From Chalara sp. BL73 (taxonomy: Eukaryota; Ascomycota; Leotiomycetes; Helotiales), in the NCBI GenBank assembly GCA_918026815.1, contig CAKJVC010000010.1, positions 2,234,501-2,298,500 on the forward strand: a stretch of 64,000 bases of DNA, read 5' to 3'. The notes beneath the pieces are model-generated. The model worked only from the letters and a program-made list of their open reading frames with translations. It had not been told where the DNA came from and ran no database searches. Of the stretch, positions 32,844-44,157 are shown piece by piece. Position 1 is the stretch's first letter. The number at the start of each line of letters is the position of its first letter. Both the position numbers and the translations under genes were made by a program.

Positions 32844-35800
32844 CTAGTTATGTACTATAAGCTTTGGCCCTTGTCTGAACTGAAGAAATAAAAGTTTCCC
32901 TGATGAATGTCCTAAAACAATAGTTTGATCCCAAATAGTTTCACAAATAGATCGGTAATCGGGAGGTAGCCAGAGAATATTCGCTTTATGTTCTACTACC
33001 CAATAATCAGATACACGCAAAGTAGATAGATTGCTATTAGGGGAAGAGGCCACAGAGTTCACAGAGTTAACAGAGGAAGAATGGCTTTCAAGCGTCTGCA
33101 GTGCCGCTCCCGTAGCAGCGTCCCAAACCCGTACCGTTTTGTCCCATGATTCAGAGACAACCTGCTTGCCGTCAGAAGAAAAAGCTACACAGTTAACGGA
33201 AGAAGAATGGCCTTCGAGCGTTTGCAGTGCCGCTCCTGTAGCAGCGTCCCAAAGCCGCACCGTTTTGTCGCTAGATCCAGAGACAACTTGCTTGCCGTCA
33301 AAAGAAAAAGCTACAGAATTAACGGAAGAGGAGTGGCCATCGAGCGTCCGCAGCGCTACTCCTGTCACAGTATTCCAAAGCCGCACCGTTTTATCGCTAG
33401 ATCCAGAAACGACCTGCTTACCATCAGGAGAAAAGGCCACAGAGTAAACGTAGGAAAAACAGCCCTCAAGCGTCTGCAGCCCTGCTCCTGTAGCAGCATC
33501 CCAAAGCCGCACCGTTCTATCCCATGATCCAGAGACGACCTGCTTGCCGTCAGGAGAGAAGGCCACAGAGGTAACAGAGGAAGAATGGCCTTCCAGCGTT
33601 TGCAGCGCCGCTGCTGTAGCAGTATCCCACAGCCGCACCGTCTCGTCGCTAGATCCAGAGACGACCTGCTTGCCGTCAAAAGAGAAAGCTACACAGTTAA
33701 CAGAAGAAGAATGGCCTTCAAGCGTCTGTAGCGCCGCTCCTGTAGCAGCGTCCCAAAGCTGCACCGTCGTATCCCATGATCCTGAAACGACCTGCCTGCC
33801 GTCAGGAGAAAATGCCACAGAGGTAACGTAGGAGGAATGCCCTTTGAGCGTTTGCAGCGCCGCTCCTGTAGAAGCATCCCAAAGCCGCACCGTCTTATCG
33901 CCAGATCCAGAGACAACCCGCTGCTTGCCGCCAGAAGAAAAAGCCACAGAGTTAACAAAGGAAGAATGGCCCTTGAGCGTTTGCAGCGCCGCTCCTGTAG
34001 TAGCGTCCCAAAGCTGCACTGTCCTGTCCCACGATCCAGAGACGACCTGCTTGCTGTTAGAAAAAAAAGCCACAGAGTAAACAGAAGAAGAATGGCCTTC
34101 GAGCGTCTGCAGCGCCACTCCCGTAGCAGCGTCCCAAACCCGCACTTTTTTATCGCCAGATCCAGAGATGACTTGCTTGCCGTCAGGAGAGAAAGCCACA
34201 GAGTTAATGGAAGAAGAATGGCCTTCGAGCGTTTGCAGCACCGCTCCTGTAGCAGCGTCCCAAAGCCGCACCGTCTTATCCCATGATCCAGAGACGACCT
34301 GCTTACCATCAGGAGAGAAGGCCACAGAGGTAACGTAGGAAGAATGGCCCTCGAGCGTCTGCAGGGCCGCACTCCAATGCGCTTGCACTCTAGGCTTTTT
34401 TTGGATCCAAGGGGGGACATAATTTTCAAACGTCTTTCGAACAATGCTCTTTTCTGGGGAGAAGACAAGTGCTGAACAATATAATTGAAGGGGCGCCTGT
34501 TCAATGGCTAATCGGCTGTATAAGGCAAATCGCTTTGCATCATGGATAAATGCGTGCAAATTAGGGCTTTCAGTAGCCTAAAGACAAGTTAGACTCTTAC
34601 AAATAATGGATTAATAGCTTACCGGAATGTAAGCTTCTAAGGACAATATTGCTTGAATCCCTTCTGAGGTTTTGCCCATCCACCCAAGCGCCTCAAGCCA
34701 GTGTAGTAGATGAGCCTGCAGAAATCGGTGAGCTTCCTCGCCGTCGTAAGCCTGAGAGCCACTTTTTTGCAGATGCTGAACCCAGTAGAGGCATGCGTAT
34801 TGAACTTCAGGCGGAAGGCATTTCTGAATACGACTGCTTTCAACTTGGGCGGCTTGATAACCAGGAGCACATAATTCGCAAATATCCTTCTTGAGTGTCT
34901 GGAACATTAGCTGTATACACCTAGCAGCTAAATTCTGGTGTGCCTTTTTTTCATCCACCCAAAATTCTTCACATCGATCTTTGTTAAGGAGAAAGTCGCG
35001 AAATGAAGGGTGGTGGAGGCGGAGCGAGCGAGTCGGGTCTTCTGGAATATCAAGGATCGCATAAAGGTCCTCAAATGCCCGGTCGACATCTTTTTTTGAA
35101 AGGCGTAATAGTCTGCATAATGAAAAGGTAGAAAGAGGTAAAAGCAATACTACTATGCTTCCAAGCGTATACTTTAATATATTGCACACTTCTTTTTTCT
35201 CTTCGTCTAAATACTCCGAGAAAATTGCGTGCTTGAGGACAGCAAGGTAAATCTCATTGAGAGGCTTCTCCGGTGCGGTAATAACGCTGCTACTGCCATT
35301 GAGAAGTGTATTTAGTCTCTTATGTGCGAATCGCTTCCCTTCACGAATAAAACGACATGCCGTTGCTGCCCAAATAAAGAGCCCACAAGCGTATAAAACC
35401 AGCTCTCTGAGAACTTTTTCGCCAGGCCAGTTTGCTCCAAAAGTCCACTCTTGCCCGATAATTTCTAGATTGTATTTTAAAAAAAGATAAATATCATGGT
35501 TAACAATCGATGGCTGTATGCTGTGGAGTACAAAGTCCTGGTGTTCAGCTTGTGGAATGTCGCATATGCCGCGCCGAACTGAAATGTCAGGTCTGCTTGT
35601 CAAAAAGACTCGAAGCTTTACTGTCGTCAACGACCGAACTTCAGCTAAAAGCTGTAAAATTGTGCGAATATGGTTTTCGTTATCACACTCATCAAGAGCA
35701 TCAACAATAAGCAAATAGGAAGACGGAAATAAGCGTTTGTTTAACCTCGACAATGGACGGAGAACGAGCTGGCGCCACTGGTCGCGGAGAGAATAATTTG

Positions 35801-36996
35801 CAATATCAATCTGCTCTTCAGCAGCTTCCGAAATGTATTGTCGAAGCGATAGCGCATTATGCGCAAGTTGCACAGCAATACTTGTAAAGAATTTACTAGC
35901 ATGGCTAACGTCTCCTTCACTTTTTGAAAAGAAAAAGCTGGCGCCGAGTCGTTTTTGTTCAAAGTATCTGCGGGCGACAGTCCGAGCAATTGTTGATTTT
36001 CCTGTGCCAGCTAAGCCATTAAGCCAAAAAATACACCGCTTATCTTCACTATCAACCCAGTTGTATATTTCTTTAAGAAGGCCAACTCGCGTATTCGGGA
36101 GACAAATAGACTGATCTTGCTTTGTATACGAATTGAATGGTGCATCGACTGCATACGGCAAGCGCCGAAGTACATCTAAATCGAGCTCTGACTTGCCGAT
36201 TGGCACCAGCATTTATAAATGGGGGGACAACCTTAAATGGAATAGTCTACTTACTATTTGATTGTACATTAATCACTTCTCGAAGTCGTTTAAACGCATG
36301 TTTTTTTCCTTCGCTATACAGCAGTGGCATATAGACATCGAAAATGCCGAGTAGCGAATATGCTTGGTCTTCTTCGCGGGTAGTTTCACGTTGCTCTGCC
36401 TATGATATTCGCTCGGTAACAGTAAAATCAGAAAGCGGAACTCCTTGTAGTGCTTTGTCCGGAATTCCTGTTATTTCGTGGATAATAGTCTTTAAAGATG
36501 CCTTGTTACCCAGTTGGTCCCAGTATTTAGAAAAGAATTCAACTGATTTTGGAGCAATAAGCTTTTGAAGTGTCCAGCCTCGAGTAAACCATCTGCTTTT
36601 ACGAAATGCCGATTCCCAGGGCAGCTGGCGGAACGCGTCGTCAGTGTCAAGTGTATCACTTGGAACATCTGACAAATAAACATAGCATTTAGCCGCATTG
36701 CGATACCAGCGAAACATAGAATTAATAGCTTCTGTAAGCTCGGTGTTATTTGACTTGTCGATACAACATGTATCCACCCAAAAGTACTGTAAGCCATCAT
36801 GCCTAGCTTGTTCTCCACAGAATCGGATTTTGCTATAGCCAGTCTTGTCCTTGCCCGTGCCATCCATCAGGTCTCTGAAAGTGACCTCCTCTGTATCCGC
36901 TCCCCATGTGTGCGACAGTATAACATAGTGGGGGATGTTATCGATCATATCCTTGGTAAAGGTAAGCTCGTCGTTTTTGAGCTCCAAAAGACGCAT
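32844..36996 (-). pseudogene. HET-NACHT-WD40 NLR (HET-D/E type), complete except for one in-frame TAG
   Basis: ATG at 36996 (MRLLELKND). Exon 36255-36996 is a HET domain (VILSHTWGADTEEV, GLQYFWVDTCCIDKS, RWFTRGWTLQKLIAP). Intron 36188-36254 (GTAAGT...GTCAG) leads to exon 34623-36187: NACHT with Walker A GLAGTGKS and Walker B LLIVDALDEC. Intron 34578-34622 (GTAAGC...TTTAG) leads to exon 32844-34577, with ten 42-residue WD40 repeats that differ little (LQTLEGHSSSVNSVAFSPDG). All exon phases close to 1347 codons. The only defect is TAG at 36402-36400, between ERIS and AEQRE, where relatives have Trp. This is the Podospora het-d/het-e architecture, in which WD40 repeats read alleles of a partner and HET executes death. 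No partner gene is visible. Truncation at the stop would leave only most of the HET domain. Confidence 0.85.
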
Positions 36997-37155
36997 TATT
37001 GGGCCTGGATTTGAGGCGCCGAAAGGAAAGAGGATTATCAATGAATATTGCGTCGCCGAATCAGCATATATACAAAGTTGTTTTCGAGTTGGCAGAGGAT
37101 GTTGGATTGAAGGCTGGCGGTCAACTCGAACGCAGCCTCGGGGGAATGGTGGCAT

Positions 37156-37607
37156 CGTTGTTCATCGCCGCAAGCGTGAGCACAAAGCCAGCCAAGCACT
37201 AGGGATTCACTGTAGAAGCCTATGGTTGCTGTGATAGAACATGGAAATACACAGTAACAATCAGGAGGAATATTGGAGATGCGATTCAGGCTCGCTCTAT
37301 ATTGTGTGTATAGCATACAGATCTCTAGTAACTTGTACGAGAAAAGTTCTTCCACAATAGTGGGGTACCAATACGCTCGCCGCACCACCAAAATGATCGC
37401 GCGTCGCGTTCTGCATCCACTTGCACTGATGCACGCTGGATCTAATTACATTGTAATATATTTCACAGAATATATTGCTCAGCGTCTTTTGTATGTTCTT
37501 CTCAAAGTCTAGTCCATAACTCTTTACGCCTATTTTCCGTGTGCTTATTGCTATTTCTTACAAACCTCGTCCTCCTCTTTTTTTTGCTTCATTATCCAGC
37601 CATACTA
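37156..37607. other. Intergenic
   Basis: Upstream region of the HET-NACHT-WD40 gene. No gene seen. Confidence 0.4.
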
Positions 37608-37928
37608 TCATTTATTCAGGGGTCCAATTAGCCTGATTTGCAATAATACTACCCACGAGGTCACATCGTTCTTTAGGCATGCAAATAACTGCTCTTTTAA
37701 GACTTTCGGTCGCGGGGTAGTCCATTTCCCGGCCTTGCGGTACTCCGTTGGTCGTACAGTAGAGTGCTGAGCTAGCCAAGTTGCTTTTTCAGCTAAGTAG
37801 GCCTGCATGAGAACCTCTGGGCTCTCTGGAGATGGTTGTTTAAGCAAAGTGGACGCTGTAGGCGCTATAAGTGCCAGAGACGCTACAGATATAGTGGACT
37901 CTATAGGTTCTGTAAGTACAGGAAACAC
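37608..37928 (-). pseudogene. Unrecognised coding fragment cut by an LTR
   Basis: A 106-codon minus-strand frame that begins exactly at the LTR edge (37928/37929) and ends at 37608. It has a Ser/Pro/Ala-rich start and a basic tail (YRKAGKWTTPRPKVLKEQ). The abutment suggests the LTR truncated a longer gene. No family recognised. Confidence 0.3.
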
Positions 37929-38308
37929 TGTCAGGCCTCTGGCCCTATCTCGCTTAGAGCTCCAGGGCTCGGCCCTGACACCACAAGGCCTCGCCTACAC
38001 TGGCCCTAGGCCAGTCTCCTGTAATAAAGTGCTGCTGTCACGGTACTAGCATATATACCTTAGTACGCAATTGGTTCCCGACCAATTATTCTCGTCTTTT
38101 GTTCATGGCGCAGGTGGCGCCATGACAGGTCGGCTAAGTAAGCCACGTGACTAGTACTAAGGGTTACGTGCTAAGCTGGTTGTGACAGCTACCTTCTTCT
38201 GTCTGCAGCTTGTTCTCTTCGTTATAACAATTGATAGCCGTTCATACTTTTGAGTCCTTCTTCCTGATCTACTAATCGAGATCTCTATTCGGCTTGAGTT
38301 GTTATAAT
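37929..38308 (+). repeat. TGTCACGGCC-family LTR containing a nested element
   Basis: TGTCAGGCCTCTGGCCC at the start and GAGTTGTTATA at the end fit the family. The body is interrupted at 38036-38187 by a shorter element with its own TGTCAC...GTGACA ends. Confidence 0.75.
38036..38187 (+). mobile_element. 152-base nested element with TGTCAC/GTGACA ends
   Basis: Starts TGTCACGGTACTAGC and ends GGTTGTGACA. It is flanked by GCTGC (38031-38035) and GCTAC (38188-38192), a 4/5 match to a target duplication. It sits inside an older LTR, so it is the younger insertion. Non-coding; either a small solo LTR or a non-autonomous relative. Confidence 0.65.
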
Positions 38309-38504
38309 AGCTAAAGGAAAATAGCAAACTGATTATAACTTTATCTATTTACGCAGTGGAGATTTAAGACCCCCAAACATTAAAGTAATTTCGGTACACA
38401 GGGATTTTCGGCACGTATGGACGGACGTTACTAGAGCTCTTTAACCTCTAGACACTTCCCCCCCGAAGTTCAAAGGAGCCGTAGGCTAGCACTCTTGTAT
38501 AGGA

Positions 38505-40954
38505 CGTGCAGGGCCGCGTCACACTAACTAAAACTAGCTAGTCGCTTTGATGCAAAGTACCGACCCGCGTGACGATCTTGCATGAATATTGCGCGATGGG
38601 GCGGTGCACGACTGCGCCATAGCGCGTTCAACTCCTCGGTTGAGCTGCGATTCTCCTTTTCATCTCAAACAATCTCGGGATGCAGACTCTTTCGATAATG
38701 ACCACAAGCCCATATTTGTCACGAACCGTCTGTTCAAGCACAAATAGCTCCCGGTTTCGAGCGATCAGGTACTGTGGCAGATGCCCCTTGATACCCCCTC
38801 AATCGCGACAACTATTAACCCGAACGGCATCGACTTTTAATTCATCTCCACAAAACACCAGATCGCAAAAATATCAGTACAAAGGTCTTCCAGGTTCTCG
38901 TTGGATTCGGTTATTGGAGATTATACGGCCATCCGAGCCCGAAAGCCCCGAAGATCCCGAGGCTCCACTATCCTATCGTCTAGTCGACACTCCACTGGAT
39001 GGCAGGCCTAGCTACGACACCGTCGCGTCGCGTACATGAATTCAATACAGCGCAGCAGAGAGTGTATTGGAGCTCGTAGAGCTGTAAGTCAATACAGGTA
39101 AAAAGAAAGAATTGAGTTCTAAGTACAAAGGAAAACTATCGCGTAATGTAAAGCTTCCCGCACATGATGAGCACACGCGTAGAGCTCACCGCCAAGAGGC
39201 GGTGAGCTTAAGCGAGCTTCGCCTTGGCGATTCAGGAGCGCTGCCTTACATAATAGATGCTTTATCATACTCCTGGGATGGACAAGTACCCGATTGAGTA
39301 CTTGTTGTGCAAAAACAGCCAGACGAGGAGCCTAGAGAGCTGCTCGTGACGAAAAACTGCACAGAAGCGCTTGGAGCACTACGGAAGCATGAGGGCGTTG
39401 ACAACATTTGGATCGACGCGATTTCTATTAACCAGGCCGACTTATAGGAGATGAATTCGCAAGTTTCTATGATGGGTGACATCTACATGGGGGCGTTTGC
39501 CGTCCCTGTTTAGCTAGGTCCTGAAACTGGTAATTCTGATGACGCTGTACGGGCTCTTTTAGCACTGTGAGGAGCTCAAAAAGACTCGATCAACAACGGT
39601 GAGGGGCAGATTAACAATATGTACATTGAGAGCCAGAAGTTGATAATTGCTTAGATTTGAGGCAAACTATTGTGAATATGGGCAATAGGCCATATTGGCA
39701 AAGAATGTGGACTCTAAAGGATCGCCGTAGCAGAACTTGTACTTTTGCATGTTGGTGATAAAAGAATGCACTACTTCACCCTTACGGAAAGTACCAGGCG
39801 GACTGGTGAAGACACAGATCACATGAGGGTGGGCAGACACTTCTTAACGTCAGCCAAGACGAGATATGAAACTGGAGACAGGAGTCTGGCTCATCTCCTG
39901 GCGGCTTTGCTCTTTGCGCAAACCAAGGATGCTTCCGATCCAAGAGACAAGATCTACGCGCTACGGTCAGTTCTGCCTGAATTGTTCGGAAATGCTGTTG
40001 TCGGACTATGCGGAAAGCACTCAAGACGGTTTTCTTGAAAGAACAAAAGCAGTTATCCAGCGGATAAAAAGCTTAAGAGGTGTTGCGTTTTCGAGGCAGC
40101 ACCAAATTGTTAGCGGGCATGCTATCTTGGGTTATGGATTGGCCGAATACGTGTATTGTCCCACAGAGGATGCTTCGAGCCGACCTATCAGCCAGCTTTC
40201 CGGCCATCTCGCAGATAATTAGTTTCTCAATCAACGGCCAGACTTTGAATGTTCGCGGACGGATCCTTCTCCGGAAAGCTCGATTGTGAGCTGGAGACTC
40301 AAGATCGGAGCAGCGACATACTTCTCGTCATTCGATGCGGTAATGGATGTCGTCACCATTCGACATTGGATCGAAGTAGCTATCGAAGCCCCGCGAAGAC
40401 ATATCCCTATCAAGCAAATTCTTGCTAGGGTTGCCCAAGTTCTCGGTCCAGACTTTCGGAGCAAACCTGCATTCACCGACTGGTTCGAAGCGATGTCCGC
40501 AGAGGTTCCTGGTAGCGGCTGCACTGGGGAAGCACTTGGCGCTTCATGGAAAAATAAAATGGCCCCAGAGTTGGAGGGCGACGTGCACCAGAGCCACTTT
40601 CAGCCGTACAGAGGCCCTCCAATTGAGCTCGAGGTGTACAACAAGATCCGAATGAATATGTTCCTTGATGCAACGGGCGACAAGAAAGTTCTCCAGCAGC
40701 ATTTCAGAATTATCGGCCGTCTTTTTGGTCAAAAACTCTTCATTACGAAGAAGGGGTTTATGGGAACTTGCACTGAGCAGTCTCAAGATGGTTATCAGAT
40801 TGTGGCATTACAAGGGACCAACTTTCTTATGAACATGCACAAGGACGGTGGGAAGAGCTCATTAGTTGGTCCGATCCAAATACCAATTATAAGAGAAGGC
40901 GTACCGCAGCTGTTGGAGGATGAGACTCTGCTGGAGGAGATTGAGATTAGCTGA
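38505..40954 (+). pseudogene. Decayed HET-domain gene, copy 2, with an insertion
   Basis: The 5' part duplicates 30878-31490. It then continues with ALRKHEGVDNIWIDAISINQADL (39380-39444), a TAG, MGDIYMGAFAVPV, another TAG at 39511 where relatives have Trp of the VWLG motif, and LGPETG. Further frames give ASDPRDKIYALRSVLPEL (about 39925-39985), the conserved stretch after the HET core. The frame at 40286-40954 ends with KKGFMGTCTEQSQDGYQIVALQG, the usual C-terminal block of large HET proteins. At least two frameshifts and two stops. About 240 bases (39018-39259), absent from copy 1, interrupt PSY-ALSYSWDG. Confidence 0.75.
39018..39259. repeat. Insertion in the HET relic, with a perfect hairpin
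   Basis: Absent from the duplicate at 31377. Contains AGCTCACCGCC (39183-39193), a 4-base loop and its exact complement (39198-39208). Insertion ends are only approximate; no target duplication was identified. Possibly a non-autonomous DNA element. Confidence 0.5.
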
Positions 40955-41037
40955 TGCCGGGGCTTCATGCCCGGCATGTAGTCAGGTGGATGTGACACGG
41001 GATAGCCGGCCATGTTCTTTCGAAGAATGCATGAACG

Positions 41038-42114
41038 CTACTGTATAACTAAGACACCTTGGTAATTCGTGGCCTTGTGGCCAAGTAAAGCTTTTAAATA
41101 AACATCTTTGGATTGCATGATGTCAAGGAGAAGGTATAGGCTGAGATCTGGCAGGCAGCACTCCATCGCCATGGTAGTCACGAATAAGGGAGAGGAGATA
41201 TAGTACCGGGCCACAGGTTTGTCGCAAAGCGCCGATCTACATCCGCCACCTTGTTCGGAAAACCTTGGACACCAGGCATTGTTGTTTTTGGGAGAGAAGG
41301 TATATCGAAAGTCTCTTTCTGTGCACGAATGAAACTGTTGGTATGCTAGGTCCTGAGTCAATGGAGGAGTGAACGGGGAGTGAGTGGGGGAGTGAATAAA
41401 GGATTCGGTCACATAACCCACCTCTAGCATATAAAAGAACGCATTGTCGTAGTAGCAACAATCATGAACAAGTTACCACATTCTACCTACCAGCAACCAC
41501 GTAGCAAGTACGCGACGTTGCTACTAGTAGAGTGGTTCCTCAGAAACCGATGTTGTTCATGATTGTTTCTACTATTACAATGCGTTCTTTTATATGTTAC
41601 AGGTGGATTATGTGACCGAATCCTTTATTCACTCCCCCATTCACTCCTCTATTGACTCGGGACCTAACATACCAATAATATCTATCGCTGTAGATTCGCA
41701 ACAATCCGTAGCTCCGCACTCGAAGTAGGTCTGAGTCTTGGTGAAGAACAATTTTCTCCTCGAGGGCAAGTGTTCTTGTAGCGTCCAGGCTCTGGACGAC
41801 CATGTTGACTTCAAAATGGTACCACTAGGATAGTTCATTGTGTGGTAAAGAGTTCTATCCGGAAGTCTTATTGATGGTTGTGGTTTGTCGGATTCCCATC
41901 GCCTGCAGCTGCTACAATGATGACTTCGGCATTGCGATATATGAGACCCATTTTTGAAATTTGCCGGTGCTTCTGTGCTGGATATTTCTGGTCTATACAG
42001 CTCTGGCCCACCAAAAGGTACCTTAGGCCAAGATTTCTGGTAGCTGCACTGGCATCCTGGATGGCTTTGGTATATGGGGAGAGTTCGGGGGCATTTTGTG
42101 TAGTAGACATGTAG
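41038..42114 (-). pseudogene. HET-domain gene relic split by a palindromic element
   Basis: Minus-strand frames give LGLRYLLVGQSCIDQ and MGLIYRNAEVIIVAAAGDG (41868-42110). A shifted frame gives SSRAWTLQEHLPSRRKLFFT and TYFECG (to about 41690). Beyond the inserted element, 41335-41038 ends ALLGHKATNYQGVLVIQ, the same C-terminal GVLVIQ as the intact HET gene at 21656. Asp to Gly in the usual WVDQ motif and the frameshift confirm decay. The N-terminus is lost upstream of 42114. Confidence 0.75.
41336..41677. repeat. 340-base imperfect palindrome (foldback element)
   Basis: The left arm starts TGTTGGTATGCTAGGTCC and the right arm ends GGACCTAACATACCAATA. The arms pair over about 130-150 bases with small gaps (GGATTCGGTCACATAA against its complement; AAAGAACGCATTGT against ACAATGCGTTCTTT). 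The centre is near 41505, with an unpaired region of about 60-80 bases. A single arm fragment occurs at 19838. Either two LTRs in tail-to-tail orientation or a foldback transposon. Confidence 0.75.
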
Positions 42115-42375
42115 CCTCAAACATAACTAAGCGCAGCACAGCGCGCATGCAGAGGCGCTCGGGCAACTAATTTGGATTCGCAGTCTATAAGCTTCAGGCC
42201 TTCCATCATTGCACAAGCGGTGATGTTTGCAGCAGTGTTCTAGCTAGATCTTGGCACTGTTCAAGTTTGCCTCTTTGGCCAGTGCCTGAGGCACTTTCGC
42301 TTCGCCTCTTTTCATTCGTTATCTTTTACCCATAAGATATACTGTTGGAATGCATGTACATAGCCTCACGCGTTC

Positions 42376-42561
42376 TGTCACGAACACGGTCCTATATGCC
42401 AGGAAAGGCGGGTTATAGGTGCTTCAATACGAAAATACTAAACTAAGGAGGAGAGGTGGAGCTCTGGAAAAAAAACTCCCAACCAAGCCTGGCTCTCAGG
42501 CCAGGCGCTACTAGTCCCCATTAGGGAACACACGCGGATTGGTCACGTGATAATCATGACA
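42376..42561 (+). repeat. Diverged TGTCACGA...ATGACA element in a promoter position
   Basis: Starts TGTCACGAACACGG and ends TAATCATGACA. The interior (CAATACGA.AATACTAAACTA and CACGTGAT near the end) resembles 3522-3736 and 52295-52501. It lies 150 bases upstream of the ATG at 42714, so it may supply part of that gene's promoter. Confidence 0.5.
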
Positions 42562-42713
42562 AGTGCTCTAGTGTTGGATCTAAGTCTTGGTCTGCGGAAG
42601 CGGATCTTTCCGTCTTGGCAATCCCCTAAACATTGCGTCGCGTCTCCCGTCGCGTCTGCATGTGCACTTTGATTAAGTCTAAGACACTCTCAGCAGTCAG
42701 CACACTGTACACC

Positions 42714-44147
42714 ATGCCACCCAAAAAGAAAGCGACCAAATCCTCTCAAAAGGTGCTTCGGCCAGTTTCCCATAATCCGAACTTCAAGCGTGCCCGCGAG
42801 GAAAATACGCAACAGGGTAGGAGCCGAAAGTACAGGCGTTGTTCGCCCATAAAAAATGACGGAGAAAAGGGCGCTTGGAGAGTAGGGCTCGACTGGATTG
42901 TGCCAGGAAGATACAAAGTCTACGCGACTGATCCGGTTTTCGAATATGATGACTATTACCTCGATCTGTATTGGGAAGAGGGGAAGGGACAGCCATGCCA
43001 TTTCTATGCTACGTTCAATTTCGACAAGCTAGTTGGCATAATGCGTATGCGTGTAGCGGAAAGAGGGCCAATTCTGCCATTTGACAGGACGAATGGACAT
43101 ACAAGCTCGGATATGCCTGGCTCCACAAACAAAGGCTGGCTCATGGCGTGGAGGGGAATGGAAACAGGCATGAACCTTAACCGACTCGTGGGCGGCGAAG
43201 AACAGATGATGGGAGAGTTCTCGATAGAAGAAGATGAAGATTTTGATCTTCTGCCCACGGACACGCTAGACGGGAAATTGGGATTGAAGTTGAAATTCGT
43301 CATGCTTTACAACCAGAAGCGATTCGTGTTTCACGCTGGAAAACGGTGGGATCTGAAAGCAAACGAAACACCTACGCCTCCGAGAACCGGTAAGCTATGG
43401 GCTGGGATCGATCGAGAATGGATGGATTTATATGACCCCAGGTGGGCTATACAAAGTTCAAGTACGCCTTCCCAACGACAACTGCCTATACCCGCAGTAA
43501 TTGAAGCACAACCTGGCTGGGCTTTTGATGTGACAGGAACTTGGACCATCGATACGACCAACCTCACACGAGATCTGTTTACCTTTGACCGCAACAACCT
43601 ACGGAAGGCTCCATTCACACTAGAGATTAAATATGCTAATAATCCTCTTCACAAGAAGATAGGCCGTCAGCTCTGGGCGACCTTTCACTGGGGAAGGTGG
43701 ATAGGCTGTATGCGCTTCTGCCCTGGTCACACAATGAGACTACGACACCTCCAGTTCTATAAAATGTGTGTCTTAAAAAATGGCGTTTGGGCGGGACCAG
43801 CTTCCAAGGGTATGTCAGTCTGGAACTTTAGATGGAAAGCAAAAGACGGCGAGGATGTCGTACCTGGATCGGACGAATACGAGACACAAATAGAGTTCAA
43901 GCAAGATGCAAACGGCACGATGAGACTGGATGGCAAAATTGTTATAGGCGGGTATAAGGCCCGGAAGTTCAATGGTATTATGACTGGTCCATTACAATCT
44001 GCTAGGTCCAACGATAAATCGGTTGATAGTTGGTGGAAGCTACTCAAAGATCCGTATGAAGAGTCGAGGCAGGAGATATGCAGAGGCTGCAAAGGGAATA
44101 TAGAAGACAGTGATGAGTCCGAATCGGACCGTGAAGAAGTCGACTAA
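42714..44147 (+). CDS. Unrecognised intact protein with two homologous modules and an acidic tail (477 aa)
   Basis: ATG at 42714 lies in good context (CACCATGCC) and starts MPPKKKATKSSQK, a likely nuclear-localisation signal. The frame is open from 42633, but upstream codons include only a weaker ATG at 42660. Two modules (residues about 54-215 and 268-425) repeat a pattern: W-x-V or F-x-V start, GxW, and then ATF-x6-G-x-MR (YATFNFDKLVGIMR and WATFHWGRWIGCMR), followed by a second beta-rich part containing FxxxxDED or WxAKDGED. The tail has a CRGC pair and an acidic SDESESDREEVD. No enzyme motif is visible. The modules look like a fungal beta-barrel-type domain present in unnamed proteins. 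No introns or disruptions. Confidence 0.8.
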   Translation: MPPKKKATKSSQKVLRPVSHNPNFKRAREENTQQGRSRKYRRCSPIKNDGEKGAWRVGLDWIVPGRYKVYATDPVFEYDDYYLDLYWEEGKGQPCHFYATFNFDKLVGIMRMRVAERGPILPFDRTNGHTSSDMPGSTNKGWLMAWRGMETGMNLNRLVGGEEQMMGEFSIEEDEDFDLLPTDTLDGKLGLKLKFVMLYNQKRFVFHAGKRWDLKANETPTPPRTGKLWAGIDREWMDLYDPRWAIQSSSTPSQRQLPIPAVIEAQPGWAFDVTGTWTIDTTNLTRDLFTFDRNNLRKAPFTLEIKYANNPLHKKIGRQLWATFHWGRWIGCMRFCPGHTMRLRHLQFYKMCVLKNGVWAGPASKGMSVWNFRWKAKDGEDVVPGSDEYETQIEFKQDANGTMRLDGKIVIGGYKARKFNGIMTGPLQSARSNDKSVDSWWKLLKDPYEESRQEICRGCKGNIEDSDESESDREEVD

Positions 44148-44157
44148 GTCTGTGTAC

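Noticed and set aside
33031..34286. Several plus-strand frames with regular repeats
   Set aside because: Antisense shadows of the WD40 repeats of the HET-NACHT-WD40 gene.
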